Assembly (NCBI GenBank): GCA_032052615.1
Contig: DAMBWF010000003.1
Span: 434,001-498,000, forward strand
From: Pseudomonas_T sp032052615
Lineage (GTDB): Bacteria > Pseudomonadota > Gammaproteobacteria > Pseudomonadales > Pseudomonadaceae
Length of the DNA: 64,000 nucleotides
Direction of reading: 5' to 3'
Both the position numbers and the translations under genes were made by a program. The notes beneath the pieces were generated by a model, which was not told the DNA's origin, did no database searches, and saw only the letters and a program-made list of their open reading frames with translations. Positions 34,569 to 43,896 of this stretch are shown here, piece after piece (the first letter of the stretch is position 1; every line of letters starts with the position of its first letter).

Positions 34569-35486
34569 ATGCGAACCAAACTGGATGCTTGCCTGGCGGC
34601 GATCAACCGCGTGGTGCTGGGCAAGGAGCCGCAGGTGCGGCTGGCGTTGACCTGTCTGCTGGCGAAGGGGCACTTGCTGCTGGAGGACCTGCCCGGGATG
34701 GGCAAGACCACCTTGAGTCACGCCCTGGCGAAAATCCTCGGCCTGAGCTTCCAGCGCATCCAATTCACGTCCGACCTGCTGCCCGGCGATATCCTCGGCA
34801 CCTCGGTGTTCGATAAGGAGAGCGGCCAGTTCGTCTTCCACCCGGGGCCGGTCTTCGCCGAGCTGGTGCTGGCGGACGAGATCAACCGAGCCACGCCGAA
34901 GAGCCAGAGCGCCCTGCTCGAAGCCATGGAGGAAGGGCAGGTGACCATCGAGGGCGCGACCCGGCCCTTGCCGGAGCCGTTCTTCGTCATCGCCACCCAG
35001 AACCCGGTGAGCCAGGGCGGCACCTTTGCCCTGCCGGAATCCCAGCTCGACCGCTTCCTCATGCGACTGTCCCTGGGCTACCCCGCCCAGGCGGCGGAAA
35101 AGGCCCTGCTCCTGGGCGAGGCGCGCCGGGAACTGCTGCCCAGGCTCGACCCGCTGCTCGACCATGCCGAACTCGCGGCGCTGCAGGCCGAGGCGCGCCA
35201 GGTTCGCGCCAGCGACGCGCTGGTGGACTATGTGCTGCGGTTGGTGGAGGCCACCCGCTCCCAGGCGCGGTTCGCCTGGGGCCTGTCGCCCCGCGCCAGC
35301 CTGGCGTTGCTGGCGGCGGCGCGGGCCTGGGCCTACCTGGCGGGGCGCGACTATGTGATTCCCGAGGACGTGCAGGCGGTGCTGGGCGCGGTCGTCGGCC
35401 ACCGCCTGCGCGAGCGCGCTGATGCCACCGGGCACGGCGGCGGCACCCTGGTGCAATGGCTGCTGCGCGAGGTCCCGGCGCTGTGA
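34569..35486 (+). CDS. MoxR family AAA ATPase
   Basis: 305-aa MoxR-type AAA+ ATPase. Walker A is EDLPGMGKTT, Walker B LVLADEINR and sensor 1 VIATQNP, with the C-terminal lid domain following. It starts at the ATG after GAGGGAGGAGGGA. MoxR proteins act with DUF58 partners as chaperones for envelope or metal-dependent clients. It is the first gene of a three-gene set with DUF58 and tgpA, the arrangement known around PA2873-PA2875 in P. aeruginosa. Confidence 0.93.
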   Translation: MRTKLDACLAAINRVVLGKEPQVRLALTCLLAKGHLLLEDLPGMGKTTLSHALAKILGLSFQRIQFTSDLLPGDILGTSVFDKESGQFVFHPGPVFAELVLADEINRATPKSQSALLEAMEEGQVTIEGATRPLPEPFFVIATQNPVSQGGTFALPESQLDRFLMRLSLGYPAQAAEKALLLGEARRELLPRLDPLLDHAELAALQAEARQVRASDALVDYVLRLVEATRSQARFAWGLSPRASLALLAAARAWAYLAGRDYVIPEDVQAVLGAVVGHRLRERADATGHGGGTLVQWLLREVPAL

Positions 35487-35523
35487 GCGGGCGCGCCCCG
35501 GCGTTCGCGCCTGGCGGCGAACG

Positions 35524-36477
35524 GTGAAGGCCCGTCTCGCCCCGTGCTGGGAGCGCTGGCTTTCGCGGCGTCTGCCCCGGGCCAGCCAGGTCCGCTTGAA
35601 CCAGCGGCGCATCTTCATCGTGCCGACCCGGGTCGGCGCGGCCTTCGGCGTGGCCCTGCTGCTGATGCTGCTGGCGGCGATCAACTACCAGAGCAGTCTG
35701 GCCTACGGGCTGACCTTCCTGCTGCTGTCGGTGTTCCTGGTGACCATCCTGCATACCTATCGCAACCTGGCATCCCTGGTGCTGAAGACGGGTGGCGGCA
35801 ACACGGTCTTCGTCGGCGAGCACGCGCGCTTCCAGGTGCGCCTGGAAAGCAGCGGTCGCGCCCACCAGGCCATCGCCCTCGGCTGGCCGCCGGCGCCCCT
35901 GGAGTGCGGCGACATCCCGGCGAACGGCGCCTGGGAATGCAGCCTCGGCCTGCCGGCGATTCGCCGGGGGTGGCTGCGGCCCGGTCGCCTGCGCGTGGAA
36001 ACGCGGTTTCCCCTGGGCCTCCTGGTGGCCTGGAGCTGGGTCGACCTGGACCTGGCGGCGCTGGTCTATCCACGGCCGCTACCCGGAGAGTTGCCCTGGG
36101 TTTCGGCGGCCGCGGGCGATGAGGACGAGGGCAGCCGCGCCATCGGCCGGGGCGCCGACGACTACCAGGGGCTGAAGGCCTACCAACCCGGCGATTCCAA
36201 GCGCCGTCTGCATTGGAAGGCCTACTCCCGGGGCCACGGGCTTCTGGTCAAGGACTTCGCCGCCCTCGGCGGACGCGAGGTCTGGCTGGACTACGAGAGC
36301 CTGTCCGGCGACCGCGAGATGCGCCTGTCCTGGCTCTGCGATGGCGTGCTGTCCCTGAGCGAGCGCGGCCAGGCCTTCGGCCTGAGCCTGCCGGGCACGC
36401 GGCTGGGGCCGGACGAGGGCGAGACCCACCGCGACGCCTGCCTGCGGGCGCTGGCCCTGTTCGGAGTCGAACGATGA
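35524..36477 (+). CDS. DUF58 domain membrane protein
   Basis: 317-aa protein with two adjacent membrane segments (about residues 37-80) and a soluble region containing the DUF58 core GRGADDYQGLKAYQPGDSKR and HWKAYSRG, a degenerate von Willebrand A-like fold. The start is GTG, since no ATG is in frame at a suitable place. It lies between moxR and tgpA and overlaps tgpA by four bases. It probably works with the MoxR ATPase at the inner membrane (family knowledge). Confidence 0.88.
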   Translation: MKARLAPCWERWLSRRLPRASQVRLNQRRIFIVPTRVGAAFGVALLLMLLAAINYQSSLAYGLTFLLLSVFLVTILHTYRNLASLVLKTGGGNTVFVGEHARFQVRLESSGRAHQAIALGWPPAPLECGDIPANGAWECSLGLPAIRRGWLRPGRLRVETRFPLGLLVAWSWVDLDLAALVYPRPLPGELPWVSAAAGDEDEGSRAIGRGADDYQGLKAYQPGDSKRRLHWKAYSRGHGLLVKDFAALGGREVWLDYESLSGDREMRLSWLCDGVLSLSERGQAFGLSLPGTRLGPDEGETHRDACLRALALFGVER

Positions 36478-38489
36478 GCGCGCCCCAGGCCATTCCCCGG
36501 GTCGCGCTGACCTGGTTGCTGGCGGCCCAGGCCCTGGCGATCCTGCCCCACTTCCTGCATGTGCCGCCCTGGCTGCCGGTCCTCTGGCTGGCCTGCCTGG
36601 CCTGGCGGGTGCAAGCCTTCCGCATGAAAGTGGGGTTTCCCGGGCGGACGGCCAAGCTGGGCCTGGTGACCGCGGCCGCCGCGGGCGCCTACGTCAGCCG
36701 CGGCACCCTGATGGGGTTGGATGGCGGAGTGGTGCTGCTGAACGCCGCGTTCATCCTGAAGATGGTGGAAATGCGCAACCGGCGCGACGGGCTGGTGCTG
36801 GTCTTCCTGGGTTTCTTCCTGGTGGTGACCGCCTACCTGTTCGACGACAGCATCGCCACCGCCCTGTACAGCCTGCTCCCGGTGACCGCGCTGCTGGCGG
36901 CCCTGATCGGCCTGCAACAGAGCCCGAGCGCCACGGCGAGGCCCCGGAACACCGCGCGGCTGGCGGCGTCGCTGCTGGTGCAGGCGCTGCCGCTGATGCT
37001 GGTGCTGTTCGTGTTCTTCCCGCGCATGGAGCCGTTGTGGTCGCTACCGGTGCCGGACAAGAAAGGCGTCACCGGCCTCTCCGACACCATGGCCCCGGGG
37101 GACATCGCCGACCTCGGTCAGTCCACCGAGCTGGTCTTTCGCGCCAGTTTCGAGGGGCCGCTGCCATCGCGCCACGACCTGTACTGGCGGGCCTTGACCC
37201 TGGAGTTCTTCGACGGTCGGCGTTGGTCCCAAGGCTACGCCGCCCAAGGCTACGGCCCGGCGCCGGGCTGGCGCCGACAGGGTCCCGCGCTGCGCTACAG
37301 CATCGTCATGCAGCCGACCGGCAAGCCCTGGCTGTTCGGCCTGGATGTCGCCGAGACGGATCGCGACGACGTCAGGCAGATGTCCGACTTCCGCCTGCAA
37401 CGGCGGCGCCCGGTGGACCGCTCGCTGCTGTACCGGGTCACCTCCTGGCCCCAGGCGGCGCGGGAAGCCGGCGCGCCGGCGCAGAACCTGCGCCGCGCCC
37501 TGCAATTGCCCGCCGCCGGCAACCCCCGCGCCCGCGCCTGGGCCGAGTCCCTGCGCGCCCGCTACCCGGCGCCGGCGGATCGCGCCCAGGCGGTGCTGGA
37601 GCGTTTCCGCCAGGAACCCTATGTCTACACCCTGCACCCCGGCGAAGCCGGGGCCGACGATATCGACAGCTTCCTCTTCGACACGCGGCGCGGCTTCTGC
37701 CTGCACTACGCCGGGGCGATGACCTTCGTGCTGCGGGCCGCCGGCGTCCCGGCGCGGCTGGTCGCCGGCTACCAGGGCGGGGAGCCCAACGTCGCCGGCA
37801 ATTACCTGCAAATCCGGCAGTTCGACGCCCATGCCTGGGTGGAGTACTGGCGGCCCGAGACGGGCTGGGTCAGCGTCGACCCGACCTTTCAGGTGTCGCC
37901 GGAGCGCATCGAACAGGGGCTGGAAGAGGCCCTGGCGAAGGAGGGGACCTTTCTCGAAAGCTCGCCGCTTTCGCCCCTGCGCTATCGCAACCTGGGCTGG
38001 CTGAACGAGCTGCGCATGACCTGGGACACCCTCAACTACGGTTGGCAGCGCTGGGTACTGGGCTACCAGGGCGAACAGCAATTGGCCTTCCTGCAGCGCT
38101 GGTTCGGCGCGGTGGACGGTCGGCTCTTCGCCCTGACCCTGGTGGGCGGTGGCGCCCTGGCCTTCGCCCTGCTGGCATTGTTACTGTTCAAGCCCTGGAC
38201 GCGCGCGCGCGACCCGCAGCAGCGAGCGTTCCGCCGCTTCGAGACCTTGCTGCGGCGCCAGGGCCTGCGCCGCGAACCGGGCGAGGGGCCACGGGCATTT
38301 GCCGCGCGAGCCCGCGCGGCCCTGCCCGGGCAGGCGGAGGCGATCGAGGCGTTCGCCCGGCTTTACGAGGCGCAGCGCTATGGCGGCGCGGCGCCCCAAC
38401 CGCAGGCGCTGCGGCAGGCCCTGAACGCCCTGCGGCGTGCCTTGCCCTGGCGCCTCGGCGCCCTTTCTCCCGACGACCGATCCCGCTGA
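36474..38489 (+). CDS. tgpA: Transglutaminase-like membrane protein TgpA
   Basis: 671-aa inner-membrane protein with several N-terminal helices (first 190 residues), a periplasmic transglutaminase-like domain, a further membrane helix near residue 560 and a C-terminal cytosolic DUF4129-like tail. The Cys-His-Asp triad is Cys409 (GFCLHYAGAM), His453 (DAHAWVEYW) and Asp469 (SVDPTF). The spacing matches that of P. aeruginosa TgpA (Cys404, His448, Asp464, recalled), which is essential for viability there. Co-transcribed with moxR and DUF58 genes. Confidence 0.94.
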   Translation: MSAPQAIPRVALTWLLAAQALAILPHFLHVPPWLPVLWLACLAWRVQAFRMKVGFPGRTAKLGLVTAAAAGAYVSRGTLMGLDGGVVLLNAAFILKMVEMRNRRDGLVLVFLGFFLVVTAYLFDDSIATALYSLLPVTALLAALIGLQQSPSATARPRNTARLAASLLVQALPLMLVLFVFFPRMEPLWSLPVPDKKGVTGLSDTMAPGDIADLGQSTELVFRASFEGPLPSRHDLYWRALTLEFFDGRRWSQGYAAQGYGPAPGWRRQGPALRYSIVMQPTGKPWLFGLDVAETDRDDVRQMSDFRLQRRRPVDRSLLYRVTSWPQAAREAGAPAQNLRRALQLPAAGNPRARAWAESLRARYPAPADRAQAVLERFRQEPYVYTLHPGEAGADDIDSFLFDTRRGFCLHYAGAMTFVLRAAGVPARLVAGYQGGEPNVAGNYLQIRQFDAHAWVEYWRPETGWVSVDPTFQVSPERIEQGLEEALAKEGTFLESSPLSPLRYRNLGWLNELRMTWDTLNYGWQRWVLGYQGEQQLAFLQRWFGAVDGRLFALTLVGGGALAFALLALLLFKPWTRARDPQQRAFRRFETLLRRQGLRREPGEGPRAFAARARAALPGQAEAIEAFARLYEAQRYGGAAPQPQALRQALNALRRALPWRLGALSPDDRSR

Positions 38490-38513
38490 TCGGCCTCCCA
38501 CAGGTTGGATTCC

Positions 38514-39275
38514 ATGGCCCGTCTCATCGATACCCTGATTGCCCGCATCCTCACCGAGGAGGTGGCCTTGCGCGCCTGCCGGGCCCGCCTCCAGGCGGGC
38601 ACCGACCCCGAGGCATTGCACGACCTGCGGGTGTCGCTGCGGCGGTTGCGCAGCCTGCTGCGGCCGCTGAAGGCGTTGCCCATGGTCCAGCCGCTGACCG
38701 AGGCCGCGCGCGCCGTGGGCGGTCTGGGCGGGCCCTTGCGAGACCTGGAGGTGCTATGCGGCGAGTTGCGCCGGCAAGGGCAGGCCGAAGCTGCCGAGCG
38801 GCGCGCGCGTCAGGTGAGGCAGGGCTATCAGGATTTGTTGGCCAGCCAGGCCCTGGGCGGCCTGTTCATCGCCCTGGACGCACTGCCGTCGTTCTGGCGC
38901 CTGATGCAGCGGGAGGGTCGCCTGCGGGGCTTGCGCAAGCGGGTCCGCAAGCGCCTGGCCGCGCAATGCCGGCGCTTGCGCGAGGCCCTCGACGACCCGG
39001 GCTATGACCGTCACCGCCTGCGCTTGCTGATCAAGCGGGTGCGCTACGGCGCCGAGGCTTATCCCGGCCTGCTGGCGTTGGATCCCAGCCTGCCGCGCCT
39101 GCTCAAGGTCGCCCAGAGCGAGATCGGCGACTGGCACGATTGCCACCAGTGGCTGCTCCGCGCGGAGCGGGAAGCCGACCTGGCCCCTTGCCAAGACGCC
39201 TGGCGGCGTCGCCAGCGGGCCGCGTCGAAACGCGCGGAAACGGCGATCCGGCGCCTGCGCGCGGCGCTTGGCTGA
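38514..39275 (+). CDS. CHAD domain protein
   Basis: 253-aa all-helical CHAD-domain protein, rich in Arg, His and Leu. HDLRVSLRRLRSLL and LIKRVRYGAEAYPGL are the conserved basic helices. CHAD proteins bind inorganic polyphosphate, so a polyphosphate-linked role is likely. No CYTH domain is fused. The ATG at 38514 is chosen; an in-frame TTG nine bases earlier is the alternative. It lies 24 bases after tgpA. Confidence 0.86.
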   Translation: MARLIDTLIARILTEEVALRACRARLQAGTDPEALHDLRVSLRRLRSLLRPLKALPMVQPLTEAARAVGGLGGPLRDLEVLCGELRRQGQAEAAERRARQVRQGYQDLLASQALGGLFIALDALPSFWRLMQREGRLRGLRKRVRKRLAAQCRRLREALDDPGYDRHRLRLLIKRVRYGAEAYPGLLALDPSLPRLLKVAQSEIGDWHDCHQWLLRAEREADLAPCQDAWRRRQRAASKRAETAIRRLRAALG

Positions 39276-39337
39276 ACGGCGTTTTTCCCCCCGCATCTGG
39301 CACGAGCGCCGTCCCCCGGGCCGACGCGAGCGCTTGG

Positions 39338-39353
39338 CGATCTTTTAAGATCG
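39338..39353. repeat. AT-containing palindrome before the thioesterase gene
   Basis: CGATCTT and AAGATCG with a TT spacer, a 7-bp-arm perfect inverted repeat 37 bases before the next start. It contains TAAGAT (39346-39351), a possible -10. It may be an operator over the promoter. Confidence 0.35.
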
Positions 39354-39390
39354 GCCGACCCGTTTCGAACGACCTGTCCGAGAGTGACCC

Positions 39391-40182
39391 ATGACGTTTT
39401 CCGAATTGATTCAAGCGGTACGCCAAACCCCCGTCTCCGTGACCCTGCCCGCCGAGTGGGGCCAGGGACGCGCCGGTTTCGGCGGGCTGGTGGCCGCCCT
39501 GGTCTACGAGACCATGCGTGCCCAGGTGCCGGACGGCCGTCCGGTACGCTCCCTGGCGATCACCTTCGTCGGGCCGGTGGAGCCTGGCGTGCCGGTGGCA
39601 TTCGAGGCGAGCGTGCTGCGCGAGGGCAAGGCGGTCAGCCAGGTACTGGGCAAAGCGGTGCAGAACGGTCAGGTGGCTACCCTGGTGCAGGGCAGTTTCG
39701 GCGCCCCGAGGGTCTCGTCGGTGGCGGTGGAGGCGGAGCCCGCGCCGGCCCTGGCGGCGCCGGAAACCTGTCAGGAACTGCCCTACATAAAAGGCGTGAC
39801 CCCGGAGTTCGTTCGATACCTGGCGATGCGTTGGGCGCTGGGAGGCATCCCGTTCAGCGGGAACCGCTCCCGGGAAATGGGCGGTTGGGTGCGCCTGCGC
39901 GACGAGCCGCGGGCGGCGGTGGACGAGGCCCATCTGTTGGCCCTGGTGGATGCCTGGCCGCCGGCGGTACTGTCCCACCTGAAGCGGCCCGCGCCGGGCA
40001 GCTCGCTCACCTGGACCATCGAGTTCGTGCAGCCCGTCGCGGCCCTGACCACCGACGACTGGTGCCAGTACCGCGCGGTGATCGAACATGCCGCCGACGG
40101 CTATGGCCATATCGCCTCCAGTTTGTGGAGCGAGGGCCGCCTGCTGGCCATCAGCCGGCAGACCGTCACGGTATTCGACTGA
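39391..40182 (+). CDS. TesB-like acyl-CoA thioesterase
   Basis: 263-aa double-hotdog protein of the acyl-CoA thioesterase (TesB-like) family. The N-terminal repeat has RAGFGGLVAALVYETMRAQ and VRSLAITFVGPVEPG; the C-terminal repeat has SLTWTIEFVQPVA and HIASSLWSEGRLLAISRQT. The substrate is probably medium- or long-chain acyl-CoA by family analogy. It is convergent with the chemoreceptor gene, only 15 bases between stops. Confidence 0.85.
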   Translation: MTFSELIQAVRQTPVSVTLPAEWGQGRAGFGGLVAALVYETMRAQVPDGRPVRSLAITFVGPVEPGVPVAFEASVLREGKAVSQVLGKAVQNGQVATLVQGSFGAPRVSSVAVEAEPAPALAAPETCQELPYIKGVTPEFVRYLAMRWALGGIPFSGNRSREMGGWVRLRDEPRAAVDEAHLLALVDAWPPAVLSHLKRPAPGSSLTWTIEFVQPVAALTTDDWCQYRAVIEHAADGYGHIASSLWSEGRLLAISRQTVTVFD

Positions 40183-40184
40183 GG

Positions 40185-40210
40185 GTTCCGCGCCGCCTCA
40201 GGCGCGGAAC
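40185..40210. terminator. Hairpin at a convergent gene junction
   Basis: A perfect 10-bp stem GTTCCGCGCC / GGCGCGGAAC with the loop GCCTCA. The loop contains the chemoreceptor stop codon (TGA on the minus strand). T-runs are lacking, so termination is uncertain. Confidence 0.45.
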
Positions 40211-42342
40211 TGGTCCATCAGCCCCTGCTGCTGGTTGGCCAGGCGGTTGAGCGACTGGCTGACCTCGGCGGATTCCCGGGCCTGCTCGGACAGGGACTCG
40301 GAGACATCGCGAATCGCCGCCACGTTGGCGGTGATGTCTTCGGCGACCGCGCTCTGTTCCTCGGCGGCGCTGGCGATCTGCAGGTTCATGTCGCTGATCA
40401 CCGTCACCGCGTCGCCGATGCGGCGAAGCGCGACCACCGCCTGTTCCACCTGTTCGACGCTGCCCTGGGCCTGCCGCTGGCTACTGTTCATCGAGTCGAC
40501 CACGTCGTGGGTGCCGCTTTGCAGGCCTTCGATGACCTGGCGGATTTCCTCCACCGAGTCCTGGGTGCGCCTGGCCAGGCCACGCACTTCGTCGGCGACC
40601 ACGGCGAAGCCGCGCCCGGCCTCGCCGGCCCGGGCCGCCTCGATGGCGGCGTTGAGCGCCAGCAGGTTGGTCTGCTCGGCGATGGCGCGGATCACCTCCA
40701 GCACCGAGCCGATCCGTTCGCTGCTGGCGGCGAGCCCCTCGACTTGCCCCATGGCGGTGTTCAGCTCCTGGGCCAGCCGCTCGATGCTCAGGGTGGTGCG
40801 GTCGATCAGGGTCAGCCCTTCGCGGGTGGCCTCGTCGGCGTGGCGGGCGGCATCGGCCGCCTGGGCGGCGCTGTTGGCCACGTCGTGGGCGGTGGCGCTC
40901 ATTTCCTGGGACGCGGTGGCGACCTGGTCCACGTCGCGGAGCTGCTGCTGCATGCCCGCGCTGGTCTGGCTGGCGATCGCCGAGGAGCGGTCGGCGGTGC
41001 CGCGGGCGTCCTGCACCGAGCGTTTCACCTCGGCGATGATCGGTTGCAACTTGTCGAGAAAGCGGTTGAAGCCGCCGGCGAGCCGGCCCAGTTCGTCGCG
41101 CCGGGCATATTCCAGGCGCCGGGTGAGGTCGCCTTCGCCACTGGCGATGTCTTCGAGCCGGGCCGCCACCTCCAGGAGCGGTCGGGTCACGCCCCGGGCC
41201 GCCAGCCACATGAGTCCCAGCCCGATCAGCGCGGCGGCCAGGCCGATGGCCAGCGCCGTGCCGTTGGACGCGGCGTTCTGCCGGTCGAGCCGCTGCTCCA
41301 GCGCCAGGGCCGGGGCGAGCAGGGTTTGCTCGGGCACCTCGATCAACACGCTCCAGGGCTTGGCCGAGGGTATCGGTTTGAACGGCTCCAGCACCCGCAG
41401 CAGCCCTTGATCATGCAGTTCGGCCGGTTGCCCGGCCGCCATCCGCTCCGCCAGCGCACCGGCCTGTTCTCCGAAGACTTGGCTCAGGCGCGCGCCGAGT
41501 CGCGAGGCATCGCGGCTATGGGCGGCCAGCAAGCCGGCGGGGCTGACGATGCTGACGTGGCCTTGGCCCTGGTAGAGCGCCCGATTGGCCGCCAGGCTGA
41601 GGTCCTGCAAGCGTTGCAGACCGAAGTCCAGGCCCATCACGCCGACCACCACGCCCTTTTGCACCAGGGGGAAGGCGATGCTGGTCATCAGGACCCGCTG
41701 GCCGCCGACCTCGTCGTAGTAGGGTTCCAGCACGCACGCCTGACGGGTTTGCCGCGGGCAGGTGTACCACGTGTTGTAGGGCAGGCCGCTGGGGCCGGTG
41801 GCGGTGTTGGCCAGTTCCTCCTCGGCCTGGGTATCGGCCACCAGCTCGCCGGGCCGGGGCTGGGCCCAGTACAGGGAAAAACGGCCCTTGTCGTTGCTGC
41901 CCAGGGCGCCCTGGTCGACGAACAGCTCGTCCTTGCCGTCCAGCGCATTGGGCTCGAACACCACGTACAGGCCCAGCAGCTCCGGGTCGTTCTGCAAGCC
42001 GGCGCGCACCTGCCGGACCAGGTCCTCGCGCAGATCGAAGGCGTCCAGGTAGCGTTTCTCCGCCTGCTCCTTGAGGGTCAGGATCTGCCGCGAGAGGCCC
42101 CCGCCGCGAAGGTAGGTTTCGGTGAAATAGCCCTGGATGCGCTGCGCCTGGAGCTCGGCGCGCGCTTGCAGGCGTTGCCGGGCGCTCTCCTGGAGCATGT
42201 CGCCGCTGGCGCGCTTGACCAGGTTTGTCCCGCGTTCGGATTGGTACAGGGAAACGCCCACCAGCAGGGTGACGATGGCCAACAGGCAGAGACCGGCCAA
42301 CGATGTCACTTTCCACTGGATCGACAGGCGATCGAAAAACAT
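40198..42342 (-). CDS. Methyl-accepting chemotaxis protein with dCache sensor
   Basis: 714-aa chemoreceptor. TM1 is at residues 12-33, a periplasmic double-Cache-type domain runs to about 370 (VVFEPNALDGKDELFV and the later GVMGLDFGLQRLQDL), then TM2, a HAMP domain (ARGVTRPLLEVAARLEDIASG) and the cytoplasmic signalling domain. The hairpin tip NLLALNAAIEAARAGEAGRG is invariant. There is no C-terminal CheR-tethering pentapeptide. The ATG at 42342 fits GAGGAG; a GTG nine bases earlier is too close to it. Ligand unknown. Confidence 0.92.
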   Translation of the reverse strand: MFFDRLSIQWKVTSLAGLCLLAIVTLLVGVSLYQSERGTNLVKRASGDMLQESARQRLQARAELQAQRIQGYFTETYLRGGGLSRQILTLKEQAEKRYLDAFDLREDLVRQVRAGLQNDPELLGLYVVFEPNALDGKDELFVDQGALGSNDKGRFSLYWAQPRPGELVADTQAEEELANTATGPSGLPYNTWYTCPRQTRQACVLEPYYDEVGGQRVLMTSIAFPLVQKGVVVGVMGLDFGLQRLQDLSLAANRALYQGQGHVSIVSPAGLLAAHSRDASRLGARLSQVFGEQAGALAERMAAGQPAELHDQGLLRVLEPFKPIPSAKPWSVLIEVPEQTLLAPALALEQRLDRQNAASNGTALAIGLAAALIGLGLMWLAARGVTRPLLEVAARLEDIASGEGDLTRRLEYARRDELGRLAGGFNRFLDKLQPIIAEVKRSVQDARGTADRSSAIASQTSAGMQQQLRDVDQVATASQEMSATAHDVANSAAQAADAARHADEATREGLTLIDRTTLSIERLAQELNTAMGQVEGLAASSERIGSVLEVIRAIAEQTNLLALNAAIEAARAGEAGRGFAVVADEVRGLARRTQDSVEEIRQVIEGLQSGTHDVVDSMNSSQRQAQGSVEQVEQAVVALRRIGDAVTVISDMNLQIASAAEEQSAVAEDITANVAAIRDVSESLSEQARESAEVSQSLNRLANQQQGLMDQFRA

Positions 42343-42574
42343 GGAGACCACTCCTCAGGCGCGCGAAGCGCACAGGTGTCCGGTTGAAACGAGCGAAGCC
42401 GGGCAGTATGCCCAATGCCGTCCGACTTTGCTCGGCCCTGGAGGCCGCCCCGTCAAGGCCGGCGTGCTTTGACAGCCCGGCCCGGTTTCGGCAGAGTACG
42501 CCGCTTTTCGCGGCGCCCGGCCCGCGTGGCCCGGCCCTCGGGACGCGCGCCGGACGCCTCGCAGGGGAGTTTCC

Positions 42575-43891
42575 ATGAATGCCGTTCTCGCCGCCGTCGC
42601 CCTCATGCTGGTGCTCAGCCTGTGCCGCGTGCACGTGATCATCGCCCTGATCGCCGGCGCGCTGCTGGGCGGCTGGCTCGGCGGGCTGGGGCTGGACGGC
42701 TCGCTGAGCGCCTTCAACAAGGGCCTCGGCGGAGGCGCCACGGTGGCGTTGTCCTACGCCATGCTCGGCGCCTTCGCCGTGGCCATCTCCCGCTCCGGGC
42801 TGGCCCATGCCCTGGCCGACCGGATCACCCGCCTGGCCGGCCACCAGCCGGACGCCGGCGACCGCCGGCTGAAGTGGCTGCTGATCGCGCTGTTGCTGGT
42901 GGCGGCCATCTCTTCCCAGAACCTGCTGCCGATCCACATCGCCTTCATTCCCTTGCTGGTGCCGCCGCTGCTCTATGTGCTGACCCGCCTGCGCATCGAC
43001 CGGCGCCTGGTGGCCTGCGTGATGACTTTCGGCCTGATCACGCCCTACATGTTCCTGCCGGTGGGCTTCGGCAACATCTTCCTCAACGAGATCCTCCTGG
43101 CCAGCGTGGCCCGCAGCGGGGTGGATGTGACGGGCATCGACGTCACCCGGGCCATGGCGATTCCCGCCTTGGGCATGGTGACCGGGTTGCTGCTGGCGCT
43201 GTTCAGCTATCGCCGCCCGCGCACCTACGACCTGGGCGCCATCGAGCGGGTCGAGCCCACCGAGCAGCGCTACAGCCCGGCGACCCTGTGGATCGCCGGC
43301 GTCGCGGTGGCGGTGACCTTCGTCGTCCAGTTGTGGTTGGATTCGATGATCGTCGGCGCCCTGGCCGGGTTCCTGGTGTTCTCCGGTAGCGGCGTGGTGC
43401 GCTGGCGCGAGGTGGACGGGCTGTTCACCGAAGGCATGAAGATGATGGCGATGATCGGCTTCATCATGATCGCCGCCGCCGGCTTCGCCGAAGTGATGCG
43501 GGCCACCGGCCAGGTGCAGGGGCTGGTGGACGTCTCGGCCGCGCTGATCGGCGACAGCCGCGCCCTGGGCGCGCTGATGATGCTGGTAGTGGGGCTTCTG
43601 GTGACCCTGGGCATCGGCTCATCCTTCTCCACCGTGCCGATCATCGCGGCGATCTTCGTGCCCCTGAGCGTGCACTTGGGGTTCAGCCCGCTGGCCATCG
43701 TCAGCATCATCGGCACCGCCGGCGCCCTGGGAGATGCCGGCTCGCCCGCCTCGGACTCGACCCTCGGGCCCACCGCCGGGCTCAACGTGGACGGCCAGCA
43801 CGACCATATCTGGGACACCGTGGTACCCACCTTCCTGCACTACAACCTGCCGCTGCTGGCCTTCGGCTGGGCGGCGGCGATGCTGCTCTGA
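42575..43891 (+). CDS. Na+/H+ antiporter family protein
   Basis: 438-aa inner-membrane protein with about 11-12 helices, of the NhaC/YuiF-like antiporter family. Conserved patches include NLLPIHIAFIPLLVPPLL, GIGSSFSTVPIIAAIF and GDAGSPASDSTLGPTAG. Family members exchange sodium or organic solutes for protons; substrate not assigned. GGGGAG precedes the ATG. A short GNAT gene follows five bases after. Confidence 0.85.
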   Translation: MNAVLAAVALMLVLSLCRVHVIIALIAGALLGGWLGGLGLDGSLSAFNKGLGGGATVALSYAMLGAFAVAISRSGLAHALADRITRLAGHQPDAGDRRLKWLLIALLLVAAISSQNLLPIHIAFIPLLVPPLLYVLTRLRIDRRLVACVMTFGLITPYMFLPVGFGNIFLNEILLASVARSGVDVTGIDVTRAMAIPALGMVTGLLLALFSYRRPRTYDLGAIERVEPTEQRYSPATLWIAGVAVAVTFVVQLWLDSMIVGALAGFLVFSGSGVVRWREVDGLFTEGMKMMAMIGFIMIAAAGFAEVMRATGQVQGLVDVSAALIGDSRALGALMMLVVGLLVTLGIGSSFSTVPIIAAIFVPLSVHLGFSPLAIVSIIGTAGALGDAGSPASDSTLGPTAGLNVDGQHDHIWDTVVPTFLHYNLPLLAFGWAAAMLL

Positions 43892-43896
43892 AGCCC

